The notes: a model not told the origin generated them from the sequence alone. A DNA stretch of 64,000 nt from an uncultured Bacteroidales bacterium (GCA_900317845.1 ONII01000001.1:62001-126000), one strand, 5' to 3'; positions 16,842-26,479 are shown, counted from the stretch's first letter. Numbers and translations are program-made.

Positions 16842-18590
16842 TTAGAACGTAATGGTGGAAAGGTCGAACGGCTGGGCGGCCTCATCCAGGTGCGGGTTGT
16901 ACACCACGTCCTCGGAAGGGAACGGCAGAGCTGCCATTTTGGTCTTGATAGCGTCGGGCGTGGGAGTAAACTCATCGGTATTATACGTAATGGCCGAAGT
17001 GTCACCCCAGCTGCCGGATTCATAATAGGCACGGTAGATGTCGTCCAGACCACCGCCATAAGCATTACGGCGCTGAGCCTGAATGTCCTTCACGCAGAAG
17101 TCGGGGTTGTAGTACCCTACGCGAACATAGTCATACCAGCGGTCGCCTTCCAGGGCCAGCTCCAGGTTGCGCTCCTTGAACAGTTCTTCAAAGGTGAGGG
17201 AAGCTTTGTCGGTCCAGGTGGGAATGGCGCGGCGGCGCACAGCGTTGTAGCACTCAAGAGCCAGGGCATCACTGGTGCTGGAACCGGGGCCGTGCATTTT
17301 GGCCTCGCAGTACACCAGATAAACGTCGGCCAGACGGAGGATGTGCGTGGACAAGCCGTAAGCCATACGGCCAGCGCTCACGCCCAGAGCCGCCATGTGG
17401 TCGTTTCCGTCACCATACAGGAACTTCACGCAAGCCGCGCCGGTGGGGCTGTTCATGGCGCCGTCGGAAGCGTTGGTGCTGCCGGACGGGCCATAATCCG
17501 GATCATAGAAGAAGCGGAGATAGTCAAAGCCGCCGTTGGTGGTCCAGAAGTAGTCGTAGGTATCACCGGCCAGCATCATGGTAGCCTTGCGGCGGGTATC
17601 GGTATCCGAACGGGTGGAGGGGTTCTCCAAAGCGCTCACGCCAAACTGGTCCTGCAGGGCGATGGACGGGCCATTCCACTGTCCCCACACATCGCCGAAC
17701 TCGTCGAAGCCGTTCATGCCCAGGTCGCTCTGGAAAGAGTTCTGGGCGGTCCAAGGCTGGGCCGATGCATCCCAGTGCCAGGAAATGAGGCACTCGATGT
17801 TCTTGTTGTTCTGCATGCGGAAAATGTCGGAGTAGTTCTCCATAAGCTCACGGCCGGAGTTCTCAATGACATCCTTGGCATAGGCGGCGGCCTTGTCCAG
17901 GTCTTCCTGGTTCAGGGTACCGGTAACACCGGCCTTCTGCAGGTACACCTTGGCAAGCAGCGCCTCTGCGGCATAATAGTCAATACGCCCGTCCTTGTTG
18001 GCCACCTTCTTGGGAAGGAGCTCCATGGCTTTGTCCAGCAGCATCACAATGTAGTTGTACACATCGGCCTTGGGCGCCTTGTATACATTGTTGTAGCTGT
18101 TGTCGCCAATCAGGGCGCTCATGTCGTGGATGATGGGCACTTCACCGAAGCTGCGCACCAGGAAGAAGTAAGCGAAGGCTTTCCAGGTAAGAGCCTCACC
18201 CTTGCACATGTTCACGGTGGCCTGGTTCACGCCCTGCACCTCTTTGAGACGGTTGTACACCGTGGTAGCGTGAGCGTTCACGGCCCACAGCGAAGAAGAC
18301 ATGTCACGGAGTTCCTTGTCGGAGCCGTTTACCGTGAACTGGAGGTAAGGGCTGCTGCCCATGTAATAGTTACCGGAGAAGCACTCGCCTACACGGTAGA
18401 AGCCGCGGATGAAGTCATACCAGGGAGAGTTGTACAAGTAGTTGACACCCTGGATGCACTGCTGCTCGTCCTGATAGAAGTTCTGGGAGTTGTAGCTGTC
18501 CTTGGCGGGACGGTCCAGGAACTTTTCGCAGGAAGAAGCGGCTACCAGCACAACGGCTGCAATAGCGATATATTTCAAAACATTTTTCAT
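16842..18590 (-). CDS. SusD/RagB family glycan-binding outer-membrane lipoprotein
   Basis: 582-residue lipoprotein (signal ends AASSC, Cys20, followed by EKFLDR, typical for SusD). The TPR-like helical fold is indicated by SusD-type segments: NFYQDEQQCIQGVNYLYN near the start, RDMSSSLWAVNAHATTVYNR, GEALTWKAFAYFFLVRSFG and, near the C-terminus, FEELFKERNLELALEGDRWYD split over about 495-515. It forms the lid of the SusC transporter and selects mannan oligosaccharides for import. Encoded 20 bases after SusC. Confidence 0.95.
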   Translation of the reverse strand: MKNVLKYIAIAAVVLVAASSCEKFLDRPAKDSYNSQNFYQDEQQCIQGVNYLYNSPWYDFIRGFYRVGECFSGNYYMGSSPYLQFTVNGSDKELRDMSSSLWAVNAHATTVYNRLKEVQGVNQATVNMCKGEALTWKAFAYFFLVRSFGEVPIIHDMSALIGDNSYNNVYKAPKADVYNYIVMLLDKAMELLPKKVANKDGRIDYYAAEALLAKVYLQKAGVTGTLNQEDLDKAAAYAKDVIENSGRELMENYSDIFRMQNNKNIECLISWHWDASAQPWTAQNSFQSDLGMNGFDEFGDVWGQWNGPSIALQDQFGVSALENPSTRSDTDTRRKATMMLAGDTYDYFWTTNGGFDYLRFFYDPDYGPSGSTNASDGAMNSPTGAACVKFLYGDGNDHMAALGVSAGRMAYGLSTHILRLADVYLVYCEAKMHGPGSSTSDALALECYNAVRRRAIPTWTDKASLTFEELFKERNLELALEGDRWYDYVRVGYYNPDFCVKDIQAQRRNAYGGGLDDIYRAYYESGSWGDTSAITYNTDEFTPTPDAIKTKMAALPFPSEDVVYNPHLDEAAQPFDLSTITF

Positions 18591-18610
18591 ATTCTCTGTT
18601 CCTCCCTTGA

Positions 18611-21600
18611 TTAGAATGTAAGATTGACACCAAAGGAATACGTAGTAGGAGAAGGATAACGGCCGTTATCCAGGCCCATCACGTTGACGGAAGCGGTACT
18701 GGCACCGATTTCGGGGTCATAGCCCGTGTACTTGGTGAAGGTGAGAAGGTTCTGGATGTTCACCTGGACACGCAGGTTCTCAATCTTCACTTTCTGCAGC
18801 CACTTCTTGGGGAAGGTATAGCCCAGCGTAATGTTCTTGATACGCAGGTAGCTACCATCCTCAATATAGCGGTCGCTCAGGCGGTCGTTGTCGTTGGGGT
18901 CGCCGGTGGTGGCACGCGGTAGTTTGGAACCCGGATTGGCAATCTTCACGTTGGTGGGATCCTCGTACCAGTTCCACACGTTATTGGTGCCGTCGTACTC
19001 TTTTTCGGAGTCGATGGGGGCCAGCTTGGTGCGGGACAGCACGCTGGTGGGCTGGTTGGCCCAGGCGCTCTTCATGTTGCCTACGCGCATGTTCAGGTAG
19101 TTGAGTACCTTGTTGCCATAGGAACCGTTCAGGAAAATGGTCAGGTCCCAGTTCTTGTAGGTGAAGGTGTTGGTCCAACCAAAGGTGAACTTGGGCATCG
19201 GAGAGCCGATGTTGGTACGGTCCGCCTCGGTGATTCTACCGTCTCCATTAAGATCCTTGAAGCGGATATCACCAATCCAGGTGGTGTTGTACTGGTTGTA
19301 GTCGGCCGGATTCTGGGAAGGATGGGCGATACCCTCGGCGTCCACCGTGGTATTCTTCATGTTTTCCATGACAGGTCCGGCCATCACTTCCTCTATGCTC
19401 TGGTAAATACCGTCCGTCACATAGCCGTAGAAGCTATAGAGCGGTTCGCCAATGTTGGACACGGAAACAACGTCGTTCCACTGGCCATAACCTACAATGG
19501 CGGCGGAGGCCGTACCGGCCAGGGCAACCAGTTTGTTCTGGTTCAGGGAAATCTGGCCTTCCGTGCTCCAGTGGAAGTTCTTGGTCTCCACGGGGTGGGC
19601 GTTGATGGTGAATTCCCAACCAGTGTTGCGGATGGTACCGTAGTTACCCCAAGGAGATGCCAGGGCGGAAGAGCCGTTACCGCCGGTACCCATGTAAGAG
19701 GGCAGCTGGAGCGGCATGAGCATGTCTTTAGAGGTCTTGTTGTACCATTCCACCACAAAATTCAGGCGGTTGTTGAAGAAGTTCAGGTCCAGACCCACGT
19801 TGAACTGTTCCTGCTTCTCCCACATCACGTTGGGGTTGGGCATGTTGGCCTGACGATAGGCACTGCCCAGGCCGGTGGCCACCTTGGTCATGGAAGTACC
19901 CCACTTGTAGGAGCCAATGCTGGAGTTACCGGTCTGACCCCAACCGAAACGGAGTTTACCGTCGTTGAGGACCTTTCTTGCTCCTTCGAAGAACTTCTCA
20001 TTGGAGAAGCGCCATGCTACTGCCACGGAGTGGAACGGAGCCCAGCGTTTGTTGGGACCAAAGTTAGAGGAACCATCGTAACGGAAAGTATATGTTCCGA
20101 TGTAACGGTTGTCGTAGTTGTAGGTTTCACGGGTAAAGAAGGAAGCCATGGCGCTGTCGCCGAAACCGAAGCCGATGGTGGGGGTACCGGTACCCAGGTA
20201 CGGGTTCACTACATCGTTGGACGGGAGGGCGGTGTTGAATACGCTCATGTAGTCCCACTTGCTGGCCCATACTTCCTGACCTACCATGGCGGTAATGCTG
20301 TGCTTACCAAAAGTGTGGCTGTAGGTGAGGTAGTTCTTGAGGGCCCAGTAGATGGAGTTGTTCTTCTGTTCGCGGACTTCGTTGGCGGCGCGCTGGTAGG
20401 AGCCCAGGCTCACCGACGGGTTGAAGGTCTCTGCGGCGCTATAGGACAGGTCGTAGTCCAGTTCTGCGTGCCAGGTCAGGTCCTTGAAGAAAGGAAGGGT
20501 AAGGTCTGAGAAGATATTACCGTTGAGTTTCTGACGTTTGAGTTTGATCTGCTCCAACATAGCCATGGCCACCGGGTTGATGATGGAATAGTTCTTCATG
20601 GAAATGTTGTAGTAGTTGCCGTCCTGGTCATAAATAGGAGCGGAAGGCAGGGAGGTGAGGGAGTAACCGATGATACCTTCGTCGGAATCGGCCAGCTTCA
20701 TGTCTTCATCCGTGTTGGAGTAGGACACGCTGAGACCGATCTTCCACCAGTCTTTGAGTTTGGCGTCCAGGTTGGCGCGGGCGCCGAAACGGCGGAAGTT
20801 GGAGCCGATGATGGTACCCTGTTGGTTCATGAAGGAACCGGATACATAGTACTGCACCCTGTCCGTACCGCCCTGGGCGCTTACCTGGTGCTGGTGCTGG
20901 AGCGCCGTACGGAAGATGGCGTCCTGCCAGTTGGTACCCTTACCCAGGATAGAGGGATCGGAATAATAGTCGTTGGCGCCTACCATGCCCACGGCAGCCA
21001 GTTCGTTGTAATACTCGGCGAACTCGCGCAGGTTCAGCAGGCCGATGCGCTTGGTCTGGCGCTGGACGGCGAACATGCCGTCGTAGGAGAATTTGGCGCC
21101 GCCGGCTTTACCGCGCTTGGTGGTGATGAGCACAACGCCGTTAGCACCCTGGGCACCGTAAATGGCGGTGGCCGAGGCATCCTTCAGGATTTCCATGCTC
21201 ACGATGTCCGCGGGGTTGATGGTGGACAGCGGGGAAACCGTGGAAACGGCACCGTTACCCAGGGCATCGCCCAGACCGAAGTCTGCGCCGGAAGAACCGC
21301 CACCCTGCATGATGACACCATCAACTACGTACAGAGGCTCCGCATTGGCGTTAATGGTAGCTTGACCACGCACGCGAATGCTGGAGGAAGAACCCGGAGC
21401 ACCGGAAGTCTGTACCGCAGTAACACCGGCTGCACGGCCCTGGAGGGACTGGTCGATGTTGGTGATGATGGAGCCCTTGATGGCGTCTTCCTTCATGGAG
21501 ACGGATGCGCCGGCAAGGTCGCTCTTTTTCATGGTACCGTAACCCACGACGACAACCTCGTCCAGGAATTCGGTATCCTCTGACAGGACAACGTCGATGA

Positions 21601-21856
21601 CTTTTTGGGAGCCAACGGCGATTTCCTGCGTTGCATAGCCGATGGAAGAGAATACGAGTGTAGCGCCGGGCTTCACTGTAATCGCGTAGTTTCCATCGAT
21701 GTCTGTGATGACACCATTGTTGGTGCCCTTCTCCACGACAGACACGCCGATCGCCGGTCCCTGGGCATCAGAGACGTTACCCGTCACCTTGTTCTGTGCG
21801 AACAGGGCCGTAGTGGCAAGGAGTGCCAGCATGAAGGTCACAAATTTTTGTTTCAT
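18611..21856 (-). CDS. SusC/RagA family TonB-dependent outer-membrane transporter
   Basis: 1081-residue TonB-dependent receptor that imports oligosaccharides together with SusD. Signal peptide about 1-20 (TTALFAQ), a carboxypeptidase-D-like regulatory domain (about 22-95), the SusC signature DEVVVVGYGTMKK (about 117-129), the plug domain with GSIITNIDQSLQGRAAGV and the VVDGVIMQGG loop, then a 22-strand barrel ending in Phe (SFGVNLTF). There is no N-terminal secretin/TonB (STN) signalling domain, so it should not work through an ECF sigma/anti-sigma pair; regulation more likely passes through the AraC protein. It follows the GH5_7 gene by 27 bases. Confidence 0.96.
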   Translation of the reverse strand: MKQKFVTFMLALLATTALFAQNKVTGNVSDAQGPAIGVSVVEKGTNNGVITDIDGNYAITVKPGATLVFSSIGYATQEIAVGSQKVIDVVLSEDTEFLDEVVVVGYGTMKKSDLAGASVSMKEDAIKGSIITNIDQSLQGRAAGVTAVQTSGAPGSSSSIRVRGQATINANAEPLYVVDGVIMQGGGSSGADFGLGDALGNGAVSTVSPLSTINPADIVSMEILKDASATAIYGAQGANGVVLITTKRGKAGGAKFSYDGMFAVQRQTKRIGLLNLREFAEYYNELAAVGMVGANDYYSDPSILGKGTNWQDAIFRTALQHQHQVSAQGGTDRVQYYVSGSFMNQQGTIIGSNFRRFGARANLDAKLKDWWKIGLSVSYSNTDEDMKLADSDEGIIGYSLTSLPSAPIYDQDGNYYNISMKNYSIINPVAMAMLEQIKLKRQKLNGNIFSDLTLPFFKDLTWHAELDYDLSYSAAETFNPSVSLGSYQRAANEVREQKNNSIYWALKNYLTYSHTFGKHSITAMVGQEVWASKWDYMSVFNTALPSNDVVNPYLGTGTPTIGFGFGDSAMASFFTRETYNYDNRYIGTYTFRYDGSSNFGPNKRWAPFHSVAVAWRFSNEKFFEGARKVLNDGKLRFGWGQTGNSSIGSYKWGTSMTKVATGLGSAYRQANMPNPNVMWEKQEQFNVGLDLNFFNNRLNFVVEWYNKTSKDMLMPLQLPSYMGTGGNGSSALASPWGNYGTIRNTGWEFTINAHPVETKNFHWSTEGQISLNQNKLVALAGTASAAIVGYGQWNDVVSVSNIGEPLYSFYGYVTDGIYQSIEEVMAGPVMENMKNTTVDAEGIAHPSQNPADYNQYNTTWIGDIRFKDLNGDGRITEADRTNIGSPMPKFTFGWTNTFTYKNWDLTIFLNGSYGNKVLNYLNMRVGNMKSAWANQPTSVLSRTKLAPIDSEKEYDGTNNVWNWYEDPTNVKIANPGSKLPRATTGDPNDNDRLSDRYIEDGSYLRIKNITLGYTFPKKWLQKVKIENLRVQVNIQNLLTFTKYTGYDPEIGASTASVNVMGLDNGRYPSPTTYSFGVNLTF

Positions 21857-21883
21857 GCTACTAGATTTTGGGTTAATAATTAG

Positions 21884-23152
21884 TTATTGGTTAAGGTTTT
21901 GTATTGCATTTTTAAGGATGTCCACGGTGGTGTCCGTGACATACACGCCGTTCAGGCCCTGGGCCTCCTGGGCAGGGTCTCCGGTGTAAGGGTCTCCGCT
22001 TTCCCACTGCTCGTGCAGCGGTACGGCAAAGCCGCTCCAGCCCCAGAAGTTGGCTCCCTGAAGAGTCTCACCTACCTGGCCGAAGAGGTATTTATAATAG
22101 GAATCACGCACGCGCGTGGTGGCGCTCATGGCCGGGGAAAAGCCGTCCCGCGGGAACCCGAATTCCTCGCACACCAGCGGCAGGCCCAGTTCCTGCGCAA
22201 GCGTAGCATGCTGCGCCAGGTATTCCGCCGTTTTGCCGATGGCGGCATCCAGGGTACCTTCCAGGTCTTCTGCACTGGCCCAGCTCCAGTTGTAGGGCCA
22301 GATGTGGATGGTCATGTAGTCTACGCCGGGAATGGTGTTGATGCGGCGAACCAGGTCCCAGTCCTGCTCACTGCCCATCCAGCCCTCGTTGCCGGTGGAA
22401 AGGAGGTGATTGGGGTCCAGTTCCTTGATGATACGGGCCGCCTCCGTGAGCCAGCCGATGAAACCGTCCTGAATTTGCTCGTCGTCCGAGAAACAACGGG
22501 GCTCGTTGCCGATTTGCCAGGAGAAAATGGCGGGATCTTCCTTGTACGGCTTGCCGGTGAGGCTGTTGGTGCGCCCCACGATGGCCCTTACGTGATTAAA
22601 GAAGAGCTGCTGGGCTTCCGTGGAGGTTTGGAACTTACGCATTTGCTGCATGAAGGGCCAGTAGCCGTCTACCAGCGGGATGAGGGCCTTTTCACCGGTC
22701 CCCCACTCCAGATACTGGCCATAGCCGCCGCTCCACTCCCAGGAGTTGTTCAGGAAAAGAACCGCCTGCATGTCCCGTTTTCCCAATTCCACTAAAAAAC
22801 GGTCCAGACCTGTTAATAAAGTATCATTGTACACACCCGGGGCGGTTTGCAAGGTGGGCTCCACGCGAGAGAATACGCCCGAAGGGCCGTCTGCGCCCAC
22901 CAGGACTCGCAGGTTGGTTACCCCCAGGGATTTGAGGGTGTCCAGTTCGCGAGTAAGTCGCTCATAATCACCGCCCTGGCCTTCTGACGCCAAGATGGGA
23001 CCGTACCAAAAGTTGGTACCGATATAGGTATAGGGATTACCGTTTTTGATAAATTGCCCCCCCCTTGTGCTGACGAAGGAAGGTGCTGCACTGCAAGCAG
23101 ATATGGCAAGGGCGAGACAGGCCCCAAGCACAGTTTTTAGTGTTAGTTTCAT
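21884..23152 (-). CDS. GH5_7-type endo-beta-mannanase lipoprotein
   Basis: First gene of the PUL operon. The start at ATG 23152 gives a clean lipoprotein signal (LAISAC, Cys20); an upstream ATG at 23167 is possible. The 422-residue protein is almost entirely a GH5 barrel with mannanase features: GTNFWYG near 45-51, FSWQIGNEPR with acid/base Glu217, TIHIWPYNWSW at 281-291 and LVCEEFGFPRDG with nucleophile Glu330. It should cut mannan or galactomannan on the outer surface or in the periplasm. Leading the operon before susC is unusual, since the transporter pair often comes first. A -7 box lies 31 bases upstream. Confidence 0.9.
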   Translation of the reverse strand: MKLTLKTVLGACLALAISACSAAPSFVSTRGGQFIKNGNPYTYIGTNFWYGPILASEGQGGDYERLTRELDTLKSLGVTNLRVLVGADGPSGVFSRVEPTLQTAPGVYNDTLLTGLDRFLVELGKRDMQAVLFLNNSWEWSGGYGQYLEWGTGEKALIPLVDGYWPFMQQMRKFQTSTEAQQLFFNHVRAIVGRTNSLTGKPYKEDPAIFSWQIGNEPRCFSDDEQIQDGFIGWLTEAARIIKELDPNHLLSTGNEGWMGSEQDWDLVRRINTIPGVDYMTIHIWPYNWSWASAEDLEGTLDAAIGKTAEYLAQHATLAQELGLPLVCEEFGFPRDGFSPAMSATTRVRDSYYKYLFGQVGETLQGANFWGWSGFAVPLHEQWESGDPYTGDPAQEAQGLNGVYVTDTTVDILKNAIQNLNQ

Positions 23153-23183
23153 TATGTTGGCCGACATAATTGTTTATCTAATG

Positions 23184-23191
23184 CAAATTTA
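23184..23191 (-). promoter_or_regulatory. Promoter -7 box of the PUL operon
   Basis: TAAATTTG on the minus strand matches the Bacteroidota TAnnTTTG consensus, 31 bases before the ATG at 23152. No clear TTTG -33 box is visible at the usual distance, which would fit a promoter that needs an activator such as the AraC protein next to it. Confidence 0.6.
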
Positions 23192-23250
23192 GGTGGATTT
23201 GCACGGGTAAACTAATACGAATTTAGCCAAGAATGATACTTTTTTAACAA

Positions 23251-24129
23251 CTACACGAAGACCTTGGTTTTCTTGAAAAGCGTACGGAAATCCCGCGGCG
23301 TATACCCGCGCTTGGCTTTGAACACCCGGTTGAAATTGGACAGGTTGTTGAAGCCGCAGCTGTAGCATACCTCGGAGATGTTCTGCGTGGTATCTACCAG
23401 GAGCCGGGCGGCGTTTCCCAGCCTGATATCGGTAATATAGTCCACCACCGTGCGGCCGGTGCGCTGGTGGAAAAAGCGGCTGAACGCACTGGGAGCCATG
23501 CCCACCAGGGCAGAGAGGTCCTCCAGGCGGATATCCTCTGCGTAATGCTCACTGATGTACTGCTCCACCTTCTTGATCCGGCGGCTCTGGGTGTTGTCGT
23601 CGGCCCGGGCAAAGGAACTGCTGGCAAGGACGCGGGCATCCTCCGCCCTGGCCAGCTCGTGCATCATCTTGAGGAAGCTCATATACTGCTCAAACGGCTC
23701 TGTCTCATGGGCCAGCGTATCCAGCTGGGGGTATACGCGCATGATGGTTTTCAGGGAAAAGGTGAGCCCCAGGCGTGCCCGCTGAAGCATTTGGTGAATA
23801 TCGTCAAAGATGTTTTTGTTCATGCCGGCGCCGTCAAACAAGTCCTGCGCAAACTGGATGGTGATTTCCCGCACATCCGGCGCCGTACAGACGCCCTGCT
23901 CCCAGGCGTGCTCCAGTTGCTCCCCCGCCACCAGGGTGAGTTCATACTCCCCTATTTCTTCCACGCTGTCTCCTATCACGCGCTTTACGCCGGCCCCGTT
24001 TTCAATGAAGTTGAGCTCAAACTCCATGTGGGAATGGAGCGGGTACAGGAACTCGCTCTTGTGCCTTTCCACAATGTACAGGCAGTCTTTTTCCGTGATG
24101 GGGGTAATTTCCCGTAAAACGGCGTTCAT
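23251..24129 (-). CDS. AraC-family transcriptional regulator of the PUL
   Basis: 292 residues: N-terminal cupin-like sensing domain (LHSHMEFELNFIENG near 30-45) and C-terminal double helix-turn-helix of the AraC/HTH_18 type (about 185-285: EDLSALVGMAPSAFSRFF and ISEVCYSCGFNNLSNFNR, then GYTPRDFR). ATG 24129 is chosen because a perfect -7 box lies at 24147-24154; an in-frame ATG at 24177 would be upstream of that promoter. It lies 99 bases before the GH5_7 gene on the same strand and is divergent from GH36, so it probably senses a mannan-derived sugar and activates both units. Most PULs use HTCS, SusR or ECF regulators, so an AraC-only regulator is noteworthy. Confidence 0.9.
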   Translation of the reverse strand: MNAVLREITPITEKDCLYIVERHKSEFLYPLHSHMEFELNFIENGAGVKRVIGDSVEEIGEYELTLVAGEQLEHAWEQGVCTAPDVREITIQFAQDLFDGAGMNKNIFDDIHQMLQRARLGLTFSLKTIMRVYPQLDTLAHETEPFEQYMSFLKMMHELARAEDARVLASSSFARADDNTQSRRIKKVEQYISEHYAEDIRLEDLSALVGMAPSAFSRFFHQRTGRTVVDYITDIRLGNAARLLVDTTQNISEVCYSCGFNNLSNFNRVFKAKRGYTPRDFRTLFKKTKVFV

Positions 24130-24146
24130 CGCTTTAGTGTTTTTTG

Positions 24147-24154
24147 CAAAGATA
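24147..24154 (-). promoter_or_regulatory. Promoter -7 box of the araC-type gene
   Basis: TATCTTTG on the minus strand, an exact TAnnTTTG match, 17 bases upstream of ATG 24129. It decides the start codon of the regulator. Confidence 0.65.
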
Positions 24155-24236
24155 AAAATTTTTGATACTATTTTCACATGCTTTTTTCCTTTTTTGCAAA
24201 ATTCTGCATATCTTGCAGGAAATATATTGTAGCCAC

Positions 24237-26471
24237 ATGAAACTGACCCTTTTCCTTGCTGCAGCGCTCCTGCTGCTTCCGCTCAACACTGAGGCCCGAA
24301 AAGCCAAAAAATTCACCCACCAGACCGTAGCCATTCCCGCCGTAGAGCGGCAGGTGATTGCCATAGAGACGGAGCACACCGCCCTCATCCTCCTGGTGCA
24401 GGAGAACGGCCTGGTAAAGAACCTGCATTACGGGGCGCCCATGGGAGACCCCGGGCAGTACTTGGGCATGGCCTTTTCCCAGGAAGACTACAACAGCTGC
24501 GAGGGCATGGCCTACCCCGCCACCGGCGGCCGCTATATTGGCGAACCCGCCCTGCAGGTAAAGTATGCCGATGGCACCCATAATACAGAGCTGTATTTTA
24601 CCGGCAGCACCGTGGAGAAGCGGGAAGGCTGCGTCAGCACCGCCATCGACCTCAAAGATTATGTGACCGGCCTGCAGGTGAAGCTGGTGTACAACGCCTA
24701 TACAAAGGAGGACGTAATTACCATTCACACAGAGATTTACAACGACGGGGAAAAGCCTGTGGAGCTCCTGAACTATGCCTCATCGGCCCTGTACCTGGAC
24801 GCCAAAGATTACCTGCTGTCCCACACCTGGGGCTCCTGGGCGCAGGAAATGCAGCTGGAGCAGGAGGTGCTGGGGCACGACCTTAAAGTCATCGAGAGCC
24901 GGCGCGGGGTGCAGGCCACCCAGGGGAACAACCCCTCGTTCCTTCTGAGCCTGAACACCCGGGAGTTCAGCGAAACCACCGGCGAGGTCATTGCCGGCGC
25001 CCTGGCCTGGAGCGGCAACTACCGCCTGAGCTTCGACCGCGATGCCGGCGGGCGCCTGACCATCCTTACCGGCATCAGCCCGTATGCCAGCGCCTGGCCC
25101 CTGGCCGCCGGCGAGCGTTTTGAAACCCCGGAAATGATTTACACCTGGTCCTGCGAGGGCGCCGGCGGAGCCTCCCGCAACCTCCACCGCTGGGCCCGGA
25201 AATACAGCGTGTACGGCGGCGGGGAGGTGAATCCCACCCTGCTCAACAGCTGGGAAGGCGCCTACTTCACCTTTACCACGGAAACGCTCCTTCGGATGAT
25301 TGACGATGCCGCCGGAATGGGCCTTGAGATGTTTGTGCTGGACGACGGCTGGTTTGGCAACAACTTCCCCCGCAACTCCGACAATGCGGGCCTCGGGGAC
25401 TGGGAGGTCAATGTGAAAAAATTGCCGGAAGGCATTGACTATGTAGCCTCCTACGCTCACTCCAAGGGGCTCAAGTTCGGTATCTGGATAGAGCCGGAAA
25501 TGGTGAATCCGGACTCGGACCTGGCCCACGCCCATCCGGAATGGGTGGTGCAGAGCCCCGGCCGCGAAATTTATCAGGGCCGCAACCAGTGGGTGCTGGA
25601 CCTGGCCAACCCGGCCGTAGAGGAATTTGTCTATGGCATCTTTGACCGCACCATGCAGCTGGCCCCTAACATCGACTACATCAAATGGGACTGCAACCGC
25701 GTTATCCAGAGCTTTGGCAGCCCGTACCTGGGCGCCGCGCAGGACAAATTCTACATTTCTTATGTCCAGGGCCTGTACAACGTGATGCGCCGCATCCGGG
25801 AGAAATACCCGCACGTGCTGGTTCAGTGCTGCTCCTCCGGCGGCGGCCGCGTAGACTACGGGTCCCTTCGCTACTGCAACGAGGTCTGGACCTCGGACGA
25901 TACCGACGCCCTCCAGCGGGCCTTCATCCAGTATTCCCAGAGCCTCACCTACCCCGCCTGCATCATGGCCTCGCACGTTTCCACCGTGCCCAACCACCAG
26001 ACCAGCAATGTGACTCCGCTCAAGTTCCGCTTTGACATGGCCTGCTCCGGCCGCCTGGGCATGGAGCTCCAGCCGCGGAACCTCTCCGGGGAGGAACGTG
26101 CCCTGGCGGAGCGCTGCATTGGCTCGTACAAGCAGTACCGAGACCTGGTGTTCAGCGGAGACCTGTACCGCTTTGCATCGCCCTATAATTCTAATTATTA
26201 CGGCGTTATGTATGTGTCCGAGGACAAGTCCCGCGCCGTGGTGTTCACCTACTGCGTGGCCTTTGAACCCCGCACCGTGGGCGGCAAAGTGTTCCGCCTG
26301 CAGGGCCTGGATCCGGCCCGTAAATATAAGGTAGTGGAGCAGAACGTGGATGCTTCCTGCTGGTGGGGAAACGGCCAGTCCTTCACGGGCTCCTTCCTCA
26401 TGGGCGGCGCCTTCAACCCCCGCCTCCCGCAGCTGTATTCCTCCGCGGTCTTTGTGTTGGAAGCCGAGTAA
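24237..26471 (+). CDS. GH36 alpha-galactosidase
   Basis: 744-residue secreted family 36 enzyme removing alpha-1,6-galactose branches from galactomannan oligosaccharides. Start ATG 24237 gives a signal peptide (MKLTLFLAAALLLLPLNTEA). An N-terminal beta-supersandwich (about 30-320) precedes the catalytic barrel: VLDDGWFGN at 367-375, GIWIEPEMVNPDSD at 415-428, nucleophile Asp485 in YIKWDCNR, CCSSGGGRVDYG at 531-542, and acid/base Asp554 in WTSDDTD. It is divergent from the regulator and so forms its own transcription unit beside the PUL. A TATCTTGC sequence 21 bases upstream is a weak -7 candidate. Confidence 0.94.
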   Translation: MKLTLFLAAALLLLPLNTEARKAKKFTHQTVAIPAVERQVIAIETEHTALILLVQENGLVKNLHYGAPMGDPGQYLGMAFSQEDYNSCEGMAYPATGGRYIGEPALQVKYADGTHNTELYFTGSTVEKREGCVSTAIDLKDYVTGLQVKLVYNAYTKEDVITIHTEIYNDGEKPVELLNYASSALYLDAKDYLLSHTWGSWAQEMQLEQEVLGHDLKVIESRRGVQATQGNNPSFLLSLNTREFSETTGEVIAGALAWSGNYRLSFDRDAGGRLTILTGISPYASAWPLAAGERFETPEMIYTWSCEGAGGASRNLHRWARKYSVYGGGEVNPTLLNSWEGAYFTFTTETLLRMIDDAAGMGLEMFVLDDGWFGNNFPRNSDNAGLGDWEVNVKKLPEGIDYVASYAHSKGLKFGIWIEPEMVNPDSDLAHAHPEWVVQSPGREIYQGRNQWVLDLANPAVEEFVYGIFDRTMQLAPNIDYIKWDCNRVIQSFGSPYLGAAQDKFYISYVQGLYNVMRRIREKYPHVLVQCCSSGGGRVDYGSLRYCNEVWTSDDTDALQRAFIQYSQSLTYPACIMASHVSTVPNHQTSNVTPLKFRFDMACSGRLGMELQPRNLSGEERALAERCIGSYKQYRDLVFSGDLYRFASPYNSNYYGVMYVSEDKSRAVVFTYCVAFEPRTVGGKVFRLQGLDPARKYKVVEQNVDASCWWGNGQSFTGSFLMGGAFNPRLPQLYSSAVFVLEAE

Positions 26472-26479
26472 ATAATTAT

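Noticed and set aside
21857..21883. Separate promoter before susC
   Set aside because: The 27-base gap to the GH5_7 stop holds no TAnnTTTG box; susC is most simply part of the operon from 23.18 kb.
24162..24236. Upstream ATG extension of GH36
   Set aside because: It adds a 25-residue hydrophobic lead before a perfect signal peptide starting at 24237.
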